64,000 bases of DNA from NCBI GenBank assembly GCA_023653785.1, contig JAMKCH010011812.1, positions 124,001-188,000 of the forward strand. The letters run 5' to 3'. A program made the position numbers and the translations under genes. The notes under the pieces are model-generated. The model made no database searches. It was given only the letters and a program-made list of their open reading frames with translations, and had not been told where the DNA came from. This stretch comes from Ophioderma brevispina (lineage: Eukaryota > Echinodermata > Ophiuroidea > Amphilepidida > Ophiodermatidae). This document shows positions 1-9,789 of this stretch, piece by piece (within the stretch, counting starts at the first letter, position 1; each line of letters opens with the position of its first letter).

Positions 1-1832
1 TAGAAGGCATTTCAAATTTCTTGCATGAGAAAAAAAGTTCAATGTAAACATTATGGACTCTTCGTGAATAAAGCAATTCCAAGTGGGAACCAGGCATTGG
101 GCTCCCTAAGTGCATATTGGTAAACCCTGAAGTAGACTTGAAATGAGAGAATATATTGCATGCACATCACATAACACACACCAAAGTAATACCCACAACG
201 TTCCAGGTTGGAAGCCAGTACTAGAATTCTATGACCAAATTCCCAATCACAGCCCAATCTTTCCACTAATCACCAACCTAGTTTTAGTGTCCCACAACAC
301 ATCATATTGGTGGATCTCCAGCCTAAGTGAATGCTATCTCAGGCCTATTAGGACCCTTACAGTCAGGTTTGTCTTTGCAAGTCTAACTTGGGCTATCCTA
401 TCCAGTCTATCCTGCAGATGTGTGCTGTGAACTGTTCAAAACACGATTCCATACCATCCCTGCCTCTATCCGATCCGACGTTAGACACCGAACAATAAGC
501 GCAAATCAGGTCGCCTGACAGATCTCATAAAATCGGGCAGGCCTGTTACAGAAGTGTCAAGCTGGGGGCGGGGGCACACGGACACAGTGAACACTGGTGC
601 CCACTGTCGACGTTGCTTTAGACAGGGTCAACATGGATACACATCAATAATCTTATTATTTATATAAATGGCAAACATTATCGTGCAATGGTCATAATTC
701 TAGTACAAAATTCATACGTTTGTATTGAATCTTTCCTATGCAAACAATTGGTAGTCCACTAGTCAATCAAATGTGATAGGGCGGGGGTGCAGAATAAAAC
801 TAGTATTATTATCTACAACATTGATTACCATCTCCATGGGGCGATTTCATGATTTATGAAGTAATCATGCCAACATTTCATGTTCCTTTCTGCAGTTAAA
901 GAACTGCGGGATATCATTTTTATATTACCAAGCATATAGACTTCTGTTTCAAGAGCCACAAACATCATACACCCTATAGAGTTTGGACTACAATAGGAAA
1001 TTGCCTTAACCCTAATATTATGCTACCACAGCGGGAAAACTCATCTTGGAAACCTGGTCGAGGAATTTGGGTTGTATCAATATTATTTCTAACATCAGTT
1101 ACCATCCAAATCTCTCATAAATGTAGCTATTGTACAAAGCACACACCATGACTGATATATGAATCAGTGCCAGATATGGATGCATATAATCACTTGTCCC
1201 ACTAACAGAGTGTTTTTTACACTTCCGTCAGCTACTGGCCACTGGAAACCTCATAGATTGACCCCCCACTCCCCCCCCCACGGCCCTAGATTTCATCCCT
1301 AAATCTTGCCAATGTCCACTTTTGTTGTGTAAACCTTAGACCATTCATATTTCACAGTGATTTATATATTTAAGGTAAAATAAACCAGAGGTCCTTAATG
1401 CATTTGATAGCTGCCAGAGTTGAACAAAAAGTGGGACAAGATCAATCCAAGGAAATTATCATAGCTCTCGGAGCATATTGGTAACTATGAATGCCAATTC
1501 TATGTCTGGGTCTTGCCGGTCTCAACGACCACCTCCCTCCACAAAACAAAAACTATGCTGCAAATATTCCAAAACAATACCAATACACTATTATCAAATT
1601 TGTAGCTTTTGTGATTGTTTATGACAGAGAAGGGATGCATCATTAGATTCCAGGGGGTTGGGTAAGGCATTTTTTTTAAATTTCCGAATGTTCAAATAAG
1701 GGGCACCAAAGCAGCCCATAATAAATGTTTAATGTTTACAAACTTTCTTCTGCAATTCTGTAACACCTATTCTTATGTCCTTCATCAGACCTCTGAACTC
1801 TAATGATAGGCTACAGTATGATCACAACATTA
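1..1832. other. Intergenic, no gene seen
   Basis: No supported coding exon or RNA gene is visible. The frames present are under 100 codons and have no recognisable composition. A C-rich run lies near 1262-1281. The sequence is AT-leaning, single-copy-looking DNA. Confidence 0.5.
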
Positions 1833-2158
1833 TTAAAGGGGTGGACAAAGTTAGTTAAAGTTTTCATCTTGATTGAATGACTGACCCCAACCTGTAAAGT
1901 CTTGTGCCAATATTTTCAATTTGTTTCGAGATTTTAGCAAGAAATGTAGAACACCGTGTAAAATTAACATTGGTCGACCAAAATGGGGTATGTTTTCACT
2001 CATAACATCCAAACCAAACAACTTCTAACCTTAAGATTTCACAGTAAATGAGAATATAGAGGCTTTCTTTAGACATCAATATTTGACCACTTCTGCTTTC
2101 CGGTAAAATTTGAGGTACTGATGATGAGCCTATCATTCAGTGCCATGGGCCTTCAAGT
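1833..2158 (+). repeat. Dispersed repeat family A, copy 1
   Basis: This copy aligns by eye with 8107-8441 and, inverted, with 47272-47622. Shared landmarks in order are a TTAAAGGGG-type start, a 'TTGTGCCAATATTTTCAAT' block, a 'GTAAAATTAA' block followed by a TCGACC/TCGACA motif, a CCGGTAAAAT-type block, and an end resembling GCCATGGGCCTTCAAG. The ends are roughly complementary (CTTAAAGG / CCTTTAAG), as in a non-autonomous DNA transposon. This copy is diverged and has no coding capacity. Confidence 0.6.
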
Positions 2159-2188
2159 TGGTAAAACTCAATATTATATTAATACCCA

Positions 2189-2446
2189 GAGGGTGTATTG
2201 AATCAATCCCGTAATGCATTGCAATGTGCCTATACTGTCCTGTACTAAACACATGTCAGTACTTAAGGATAAACAGTGTTCCAAAAGTTCAAGAACCACA
2301 AGACATTTCATGATCATGTAAAAAAATCCTCAAGTGCTAATGCTTTGTGGGCTAAAATGAGTGTAAAAGACAGGCTTTTTATGTGTTAAGAATAGGATTT
2401 GTGTGGGATCACATTGTGAGATTGACTCAATAGGCCTACACCCTCC
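2189..2446 (+). mobile_element. MITE family B, copy 1 (full length)
   Basis: The left end reads GAGGGTGTATTGAATCAATC. The right end, near 2419-2446, is its reverse complement, interrupted by a five-base insertion (GGCCT). Between them is non-coding DNA with 'ACACATGTCAGTACT' and 'CTAATGCTTTGTGGGCTAAA' blocks shared with 16589-16820 and 26088-26326. A size of about 250 bp, inverted ends and several copies fit a MITE. The superfamily is not assigned. Confidence 0.7.
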
Positions 2447-2704
2447 GATTAATACCTGCAATATTCTTGCTGTGCACAAATGGCAGAAATTCAAAGAGCA
2501 ATTGGTGTTCTGAAATGTCAAATTAATTGGGTTAAATCCCACCTTTTAAGTGGCCACATCTAAAACATACACTATGGTGGTTGATGATTCTACAACATTT
2601 TATTTGTGGCGGAAACTATTTATATAGTCCTGAATTCAATATCTATTGGCAAGTGGAAGATTCAAACACTGCAACCCTGAGGTGATATTTCACAAAACTT
2701 GAGA
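2447..2704. other. Intergenic, nothing recognised
   Basis: Short AT-leaning stretch between the family B MITE and the purine-rich tract. No feature seen. Confidence 0.4.
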
Positions 2705-2910
2705 AATGTGCCCTGAGAAAGGGGAGGCCGAAGTGAGGAGGAAGAGATGGATGGGAGAGGGAGGGAAAGAGTCAAGGAAGTTAGTGAAGCAAAGGGAGGG
2801 AGAGTGAAGGGAGATAGAGGAAGGGATGGGGAGACAGATGGAAAGAGTAGAAGGGGAGGGTTGGATTGAGGATTGACTTTGTAGATGGGGGAGGAGGGGT
2901 TGGTGGATAT
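2705..2910 (+). repeat. Purine-rich (G/A) low-complexity tract
   Basis: About 200 bases of almost pure G and A with GGGAGAGGGAGGGAAAG-type runs. Open frames on the opposite strand through it are composition artefacts rich in Ser, Pro and Leu. Polypurine tracts of this length can form triplex DNA, which is an inference. Confidence 0.75.
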
Positions 2911-3049
2911 GGGTAAATAAGCAGGGGTTCCTGTTTGAGTGGGGGGTCTCTGCATCCTTACCACTGGCTTGGACTTTTGGACTCAATCAAAAGAAAACCA
3001 CTAGAGGTAGTGGGACAGGGAAAGGGGTGGTGAAATCGGGATAGGTGGA

Positions 3050-3640
3050 TGGGATGAGTTGGTGGGATGGGAAGGGAAGGTGTTGGTGGGATGGGGGAAG
3101 GGTTGGGTTGGCTGGGATGGGGGAATGGTTGGTGGATGGGGAAGAAGGGTGGTGGGATGGGGGAATGGTTGTGGGATGGGGATGGTTGGTGGGATGGAGA
3201 AGGGTTGGTGGGATGGGGAGGGTGGTGGGATGGTGGGAATGGTTGGTGGAGGGGGGGGGAAAGGTTGGTGGGATGGGGGAAGGTTGGTGGGAGATGGGGG
3301 GATGGTTGGTGGGATGGGGGAAGGGTTGGTGGGATGGGGGGAATGGGTGGTGGGATGGGGGGGAATGGTGGTGGGATGGGGGAAGGGTTGGGGGGATGGG
3401 GGAAGGGTGGTGGGATGGGGGAATGGGGGGTGGGATGGGGGAAGGTGGTGGGATGGGGGAATGGTTGGTGGGATGGGGGACGGGTGGTGGATGGGGGAAG
3501 GGTTGGTGGAGCGGGGGGGAAGGGTTGGTGGATGGGGGAATGGTTGGTGGGATGGGGGAATGGTGGTGGGATGGGGGAAGGTTGGTGGGATGGGGAGGTT
3601 GGTGGATGGGGAAGTTGGTGGGAGGAGAGGGTGGGTGATG
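3050..3640 (+). repeat. G-rich minisatellite, unit about 20 bp
   Basis: About 30 degenerate tandem copies of a unit like GGTTGGTGGGATGGGGGAA. Unit length varies by one to a few bases. Almost every unit has GGG or GGGGG runs separated by one to five bases, so the plus strand has dense G-quadruplex potential. All three plus frames and the minus frames stay open because of the composition. The resulting Trp/Gly/Met or Pro/His/Ser 'proteins' are not considered real. A diverged fringe continues to about 3720. Confidence 0.92.
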
Positions 3641-3830
3641 GGATGGGCGCGGTAGGAGGGTGAATGGGGGTAGGATGGGTAGAATGGCATAGAGTGGGAT
3701 GGAAGTAGGGTGGATGGGATAAATGGGTGCTGGAGGGCTGGGTGGGATCATGAAAAGGGACAGAGAGAAAGAGAGTCAGCTAGACAACAAAGAAACAGGG
3801 GGAGTGAGAGAGAGAAAGAAAGAAAATCCA

Positions 3831-4483
3831 ACTGCAAATGTCACAATTGTTAATTTTGATATACACTTGAATTGAAAACAGGGGGCCCTTTAATGGTAAA
3901 CAAATACATATGGTCAACCCGACCCACTAAGGCCTGCACCGGCCTGGAGAAAATCAGGCTACAAAAGCAGAATCACCTTTCAATCCAAAACCGACCTCAT
4001 TCCACACGTGTATATGAAGATCTCAGAGGACGGGGTTACCCAACTACTCATAAACAAAATTATGGGGGAGGAGGATGAGTTTATCGAAGTTGGCCAAATA
4101 ATAGGCTACAGTTGGCCACAACTGAGGCCACATAAAGCGTCTCACTTGGCAACAGACTGAGCAGGCCTAGCATGCAAGTGGGAGCCAAGGGAGATTTAGA
4201 GGCAATTGATCTAGACAAGTGATGTCTATGCCCTCCCATTACAGAAAACATGTGCTGCAGTTACAGGCCACTAAGAGGAATGCTAAATTTCCTCACAATA
4301 TAGAACATTTTGCAATGTGTCGCATCGAAAGGCACCTTTTTCGGGCAAGCTCATTTTAGACAAAGACCAAAATGTGTTGCAGTATACAAAGAAAATAATA
4401 AGGAAATGTACACATTTTTCCGTTACATTTCAAAAGTACAAAGGATGTGCCCTTTTATGTAATATGTCAGCCTTTCAATTAAA
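3831..4483. other. Intergenic, no gene seen
   Basis: No exon or RNA supported. A 142-codon open frame begins at about 4317 but runs into the transposon relic at 4484-4984, so it is treated as chance. Confidence 0.45.
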
Positions 4484-4984
4484 AACTGGTAAAATACCCA
4501 TTATACTTTGTCCCTTTCTTTCATTCAATTTCAATACATCAGCTGAGAATCAACAGGCTCCAACATATTTTTGCCAATCTGATTTTTTGCTGATTTTTGC
4601 CAAATCCATACCTGCCAATGTAGAGAACCCAAAAATCAGAATGCATGTGTCGCGAATACCTCATCATGAAAGCCGTTATTGGTGGTGTCTATATGTGATC
4701 GACTTTAAGGCCTCTAGTGGAGTACACAGGGGCAGAGTCTCCTGAAATTACTGGTTTCTGTGTATTTTAAGCTGAAGGAAGAGCTTCAGGAGCCTAAAAT
4801 ATTTCAGGACTTTTCTAACAATTATTTCAAGATTTGTTTTAAATTTCAGAAAAGGAAAAAAAATAAAAAATTTTTGCAATTTTGAAAGTTCAAAATACGG
4901 ATGATTCCTATAAAACAGGGAAGGTTGGCAGGTATGAAAATCGGCCCGGATCCGATGTCCAATACAAAAATCGGTTAATCTCTA
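4484..4984 (-). mobile_element. hAT-like MITE family C, copy interrupted by an insertion
   Basis: Reverse-oriented relative of the intact element at 17734-17895. The outer left part carries 'ACCCATTATACTT', 'CAGCTGAGAATC' and 'CAACATATTTTTGCC' blocks. The outer right part ends with GGATCCGATGTCC and the terminal ATCGGTTAATCTCTA (4970-4984). The two halves are separated by a separate 330 bp insertion at 4607-4936. The left terminal repeat is decayed. Assignment to hAT comes from the 8 bp target duplication of the intact copy. Confidence 0.75.
4607..4936. mobile_element. Nested MITE with CATACCTGCCAA ends
   Basis: Perfect 12 bp inverted ends CATACCTGCCAA (4607-4618) and TTGGCAGGTATG (4925-4936) bound 330 bp of AT-rich non-coding DNA. 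It splits the family C element exactly where the intact copy at 17.7 kb is continuous. Flanks share AAATC, a possible short target duplication. This insertion is younger than its host element. Confidence 0.75.
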
Positions 4985-5534
4985 GTATATGGATGCACAC
5001 ATAAAGCCTTTCCATCATTTTTCATTTTAATTTCCATTACCCTCTATTTAGGACCCAAGAATTCTGAAGTCAAAGGTCTCCGTGATCACAAAATATCCAC
5101 CAAAGATGAGCAATGGCATGTGTTGAGTGACCTCCCACTTGACAACACAAGGAATTTTTCTTGCAGATCACCTGCTACCAAAAGCTAGCTAACCTGTTGG
5201 TACACCTTCACATACTTAAAGGCTTGTTAATGGATTTTTTCTGGAAAATGCAGGCCATACCACAAAATGAATACAAGGGATTGTTGGGCATATTACACTG
5301 CCTATTGATATTGACCTACTTTCATTAGGTAAATGAACGTGTAAGTCACATACATGCAAATAAGCAAGAGCATTGCGCCCTCTGTATTATAACGACATAT
5401 AGTAGTGCATATGTTCTATACTATAGTTTTCAATTTTGAGGAGAGCATTAGGAGGGCAGTTAGTAGCTATTATGTGATTCTTATACAGTACATTTACCCT
5501 TTGTTAGCCATTAGCCAATCTCTAAAACAAATCT
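4985..5534. other. Intergenic, no gene seen
   Basis: AT-leaning sequence with no supported gene, up to a (GT)n microsatellite. Confidence 0.45.
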
Positions 5535-5600
5535 CTGTGTGTGTGTGGGTGTGCATGCGTGTGTGTGTGTGTGTGTGTATGCGTGTGTGTGTGTGCCCAT
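5535..5600 (+). repeat. (GT)n microsatellite, imperfect
   Basis: About 65 bases dominated by GTGTGT with a few GC/AT interruptions (TGCATGCG, TATGCG). Confidence 0.95.
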
Positions 5601-6715
5601 GTGCGTATCTTGGTAACATTAAGATATGCTTTATGTAACTAAACATGTCAATGATAACACAAGATATGCTATGATATATATATAATTGACATGACATTTT
5701 ATGAAACCAATTCTTCGACTTCTATCATGTCCATGCAGTAACATCTGCAAGACAACCTATACAGGCTTGCAGAAATTGATTAACAGAGCCAGAAAAGACT
5801 GCAAACATATCAGTTTGGTAGTGCTTTCATGCATTTAAAAACACTTTCTGTCGAAAATGTTGGGAGGAACACCAAATTGGCAACCACCAATATCCTGCTA
5901 ACCTCCCATTTACCTTTCCTCAAATCCCAACTGATTTTTATTAATCCAAAAATTCAGAACAGAAAATTTCACAAGCTGGAAGTAGCGCCCTGGGTAAGCC
6001 AATTAGCAGAGTGTTGAGAGGAACAACTGACGGAAATATTGTCAACAACACAGTGGTAAATATACTAATGCGGCCACTAGTCCATACTACATTAGACAGT
6101 CTATTGGTATTATGCATGTTTTCATGTTTTGAACATCACAAATTGTGAGTTCACTCATTTTACTTGTATTTTATAATGAGGCCTTCATTTGGGAAGGGAG
6201 TCCCAGTAATTGTAGAGTTCATTTGTCTAAGTTATTATATACGAATGGTTCCCCATACCACCTCCCATACTTAACTACATTCAAATTCAAAATAATCAGA
6301 ATACCACTATCAATGTCTTTGTAACAGTCCACTTTAGCATAATGTTCATGAAAGGGCATAATTTTAACTTCTTGAAAGAAATTGATCTCTATCTGGGCAA
6401 CTATATTCACCTAAGAGTTCAACGGCTAAAAAAAAAAATCACAGCAAGGTTAAACTATCATATCTGTAGAGGAAAGCACTCTAAATATGCCTTCTTTTGG
6501 TTCATATTGCAAGTAAACTGGCTTCATTCAAATTTTCCAGTTACAAGATGCCGAGGAGGTGAAGAAGAAAAAAACATGTTTTTAATACCCATACATGCCA
6601 TTTTTCTCCATATGTAAGTTATCCCTACTCAAGTATAGGTCTACTTTAAAACATAAGGGCAAATCTGTACCTCCCTCAACAATTCTAATTCCCACTTGGT
6701 CTTATGCTTTGATTC
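5601..6715. other. Intergenic, no gene seen
   Basis: No exon, RNA gene or repeat family recognised. Short open frames only. Confidence 0.4.
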
Positions 6716-6772
6716 CAGTGGCATAGCTGGGGACTACCCCACCCCAGTGCAATACCCCTAGCTACACCACTG
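6716..6772. mobile_element. Short hAT-type terminal-repeat remnant
   Basis: Begins CAGTGGCATAGCTGGGG and ends CCCCTAGCTACACCACTG, which are near-perfect inverted repeats. The CAGTGGCGTAGC-type end is widespread among animal hAT elements (established knowledge). Only 57 bp remain, so it is a minimal MITE or deletion product. Flanking bases share GATTC, a partial 8 bp duplication. Confidence 0.65.
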
Positions 6773-8106
6773 ACCGATTCTCCTTAACCACGATTACAAA
6801 TCTTTGTCTGCTACTCTCTGGTCCTGCCTTACTCTTCACCATCCACAGGGTCCACACCTCCCATTTGGAAACAATATTTTCTGTAAAAACAACCTAATCC
6901 AAACCATCCACAATGTTTCCTTATCATGTGAACTGTATTCATTGTAAAACTATATCTTACATTTGGCCATAACAAGTTTCCCACTCTTCCATGGGTATTT
7001 CAACGCTATACTACCATATGAAAAACATAGTCTGCGTCAAAACACAAAAACATTACAAATTCATATTGCTGCAATACAGCATTATGTGAAATCCTCAACT
7101 GTTATGAACTTACTTCAACAAACACCCCTAATTTTTGAAACAAGGTCTAGCTTAGTGCATCTGCCAATGGTTTTGTCCTAGCTGTAATTACATGTAGTCC
7201 TATGGTGAGCAGACCCCCAATCTTGAAGCGCTTAAAAGATTTGGTTAGTTGATCCGGAAACCCCTAGGACAAATGGGTCATGGAGTTGTTAAGTGTCCTA
7301 CTATGTCTTCACTGTGTTTGGTTTGGGGATTAACAGTATAAAGTTTGTAAGCTGACCAATTTTAAGTGGCTCCAAAATTTCCAATAAGTAAGAATGATGA
7401 TATCTGCCAGTGCTAAACTGAACAGAGTACTCATCCAAGCAATAAGGTCTATAGCCAATTGGGAATTGTGTCAAGGATCAATGTGTGATAGACAAGCTTC
7501 ATGAGATGCGCCGTAGTGTACAATCTATTGAACCACAAGGATTCAAAAAATCATGGTGAAAAGCACCTTCAAGTGTGATACCAAATGACATTTTAATAGA
7601 TTTTTAGGTAATCACTCCACTCTGTCCCCTCTGGCCCCCCCAAAAAATAAGTTCCCGGCCTAGGCCGTCTGGGTTGGTTCGAGGACCCCCGTAATCATTA
7701 ATTTTGTTGTGAGCCCCGAACACCAGCCGTTCTTTATGAATCACCTCAAAACTGGGGTTAACAAAAATAAGGAACCTCTGACTAAATCAACATTATGATA
7801 TTAATCATGCTACTGCATAATTGGAATTGAGCACATATTGCGCACATAATTCTCAATTGATTGCTAGGAGTGATCACATAAGACCAAAGCCTCATCTTTC
7901 AGCTTTTACAATTGGATGCATTACACTCCTAGCTGGGTCCGTCAGTCGGCCGGTTTCCTCATGTCATCAATGGTTCATTGGAAGAGTTAGTTGTTGCCAA
8001 CGGCGATGTGAAATAACGAGATTCAAACGATCACAGAGGGCACAAGGTTAAGGCCAATATTCGATTATAGTTGGTTCTGCTTCAAATATGCAGTAATGCT
8101 TATCCA
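6773..8106. other. Intergenic, no gene seen
   Basis: No supported feature. Frames of 72-76 codons near 6963 and 7821 have no recognisable protein character. Confidence 0.4.
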
Positions 8107-8441
8107 TTAAATGGGGGGATGGCCCGATTTAAGTCTAAGGTTTGTATTTTGATTGGATCTGATCCCAAAACTCGGGTCTAATAAAGTTTTGTGCCAATAT
8201 TTCAATCCGTTTTGATGCGAGAGATTTAAAACATGATTTTTTAAAGCTCCATAGAGTACAGTACTTGTAAAATTAATATTGATCGACATAAGGATGTTGT
8301 GCTAATAACATCGAAATCAAACATCCTTTTCACATGAGGAACAACCGCTTTCTTATGCACCAAATATGACCACTCAAGTTCTGGTAAAATATGGGATTCT
8401 GGGGACGAGGCGATTAGCGGATCAGGCCATGGCCCTTTAAG
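8107..8441 (+). repeat. Dispersed repeat family A, copy 2
   Basis: Starts TTAAATGGGGGGATGGCCCG and ends GGCCATGGCCCTTTAAG, giving roughly complementary ends. Internal blocks ('TTTTGTGCCAATATTTCAAT', 'AAAGCTCCATAGAGTACAGT') match the reverse complement of 47272-47622 and the forward strand of 1833-2158. About 335 bp, no coding capacity. Confidence 0.7.
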
Positions 8442-9339
8442 ACATCATGTCAGCCAAGTCTTGACTCTTATTAATTTGCAAATGTGTATATTAAACAATA
8501 TACTGTACCTCTTTGCAGGTTATGTTGTTGTTTTTAACCCAAGTCATTAAGCTAAGTACAAGGGCCTTCTTACTACAAAATTTTCAAATAAAACCGTGCA
8601 AAACCTCAATTTTGAGCAAAATGGGGTGCGATGTGATTGCATTTCAAGGAAAAAATCAAAGAAGTTTCCAAATTCTACAGACATGCAGTATTCCCAGTAT
8701 AATACCGCTGTCCTTTTATAAGCAGGTCTTGCTCTATATAAGTATGAGTTTGGAAGGTTAACAGTTGAGAGGATGGACAAACATTGTGCTCCTAGAGCAT
8801 TACATACTGACAACATTTCCGATATGCTAAATGACCACGGATACTTTTAGATATGAGTATAAGCAGTGCACAGAAGCACATACCAACAAATGAATACTCA
8901 TTACACAGTAATGTATGTTAAGTGCTTTGGAAGTCCTTCATGTTACAGGCGACAACATTCATCAGCAGCCACAGTTTGAGTTGCCATGTTTCATTCACTA
9001 TGAAAAGTTATCTATGATGTAATATCGAACAGACTATAGTGCCTGGAAACCTCATTCTTTGGCACAGTTCACTGATTCTCTTAGAAAAGTGTGTTAACAG
9101 ATAGATCCAGATTAGAGGTTGGACTGAAATTACACCAGCAATGCTTGAATATCAATGGGGGGACTTTGTCTCTTCAACTGTGTTCTGGAAGTTTGAAAAA
9201 TAACCTGCAAATAAAGTTTGAAAATGACTAAAATATGTGAAATACATATACCTATGCTTTACTGGTATTCAATCTTGCTAATTACTTACAGGCAAAAGTG
9301 ACTTCCATAAACGGCCCAAGATAGCAAATGGTTAAAAAG
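8442..9339. other. Intergenic, no gene seen
   Basis: No supported exon, RNA gene or repeat. It borders the left end of the hAT-bounded satellite region. Confidence 0.4.
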
Positions 9340-9474
9340 CAGGGGTGTCCAACCTGCGGCCCGCGGGCCATTTGCGGCCCACTAAGAGCTCATAATGTGG
9401 CCCGCGAGGTACTTACCAGAAAAAATAAAATGCATAAAATATCTGAAATAATAGATCTAAAAACAGATGTCATT

Positions 9475-9632
9475 TGAATTAGTTCAATTTCCTCAATCTG
9501 AAACCGAACTTCTGTGAAGCATTGTTGGAAAATTAGTCCGATTTCATCAATCTGAAACCAACATTTTCTAAAAATAGTGGGAAAATTAGTCCAATTCCTC
9601 AACTGAAGCCACATTTTCCAAATTCTAATTAA
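9475..9632 (+). repeat. Three-copy ~57 bp tandem repeat
   Basis: Three diverged units share a TTAGTCCAATTTCCTCAATC start, a CTGAAACC middle and a TTGGAAAA-type end. The third unit is truncated. It lies inside the hAT-bounded region and outside the satellite proper. Confidence 0.75.
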
Positions 9633-9789
9633 AAAAAAAAAACATTTCTTTAGAAAAAATGGACATTGTGTAAATTGGCCCCAACATCTTAATTATGGTG
9701 CAAGCTATGGGTCCCAAAAAAGGGTCGGCAAAAAATTGGTATAAACATGGGTACTATTTACTTCCAAAACTCTCGTAGGCACGCCGTCC

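Noticed and set aside
3001..3751. Long minus and plus open frames (up to 254 codons) over the G-rich tract
   Set aside because: All frames on both strands stay open because the minisatellite lacks stop codons by composition. The products are simple Pro/His/Ser or Gly/Trp repeats.
5494..5697. His/Thr-rich minus frame
   Set aside because: Translation of the (GT)n microsatellite.
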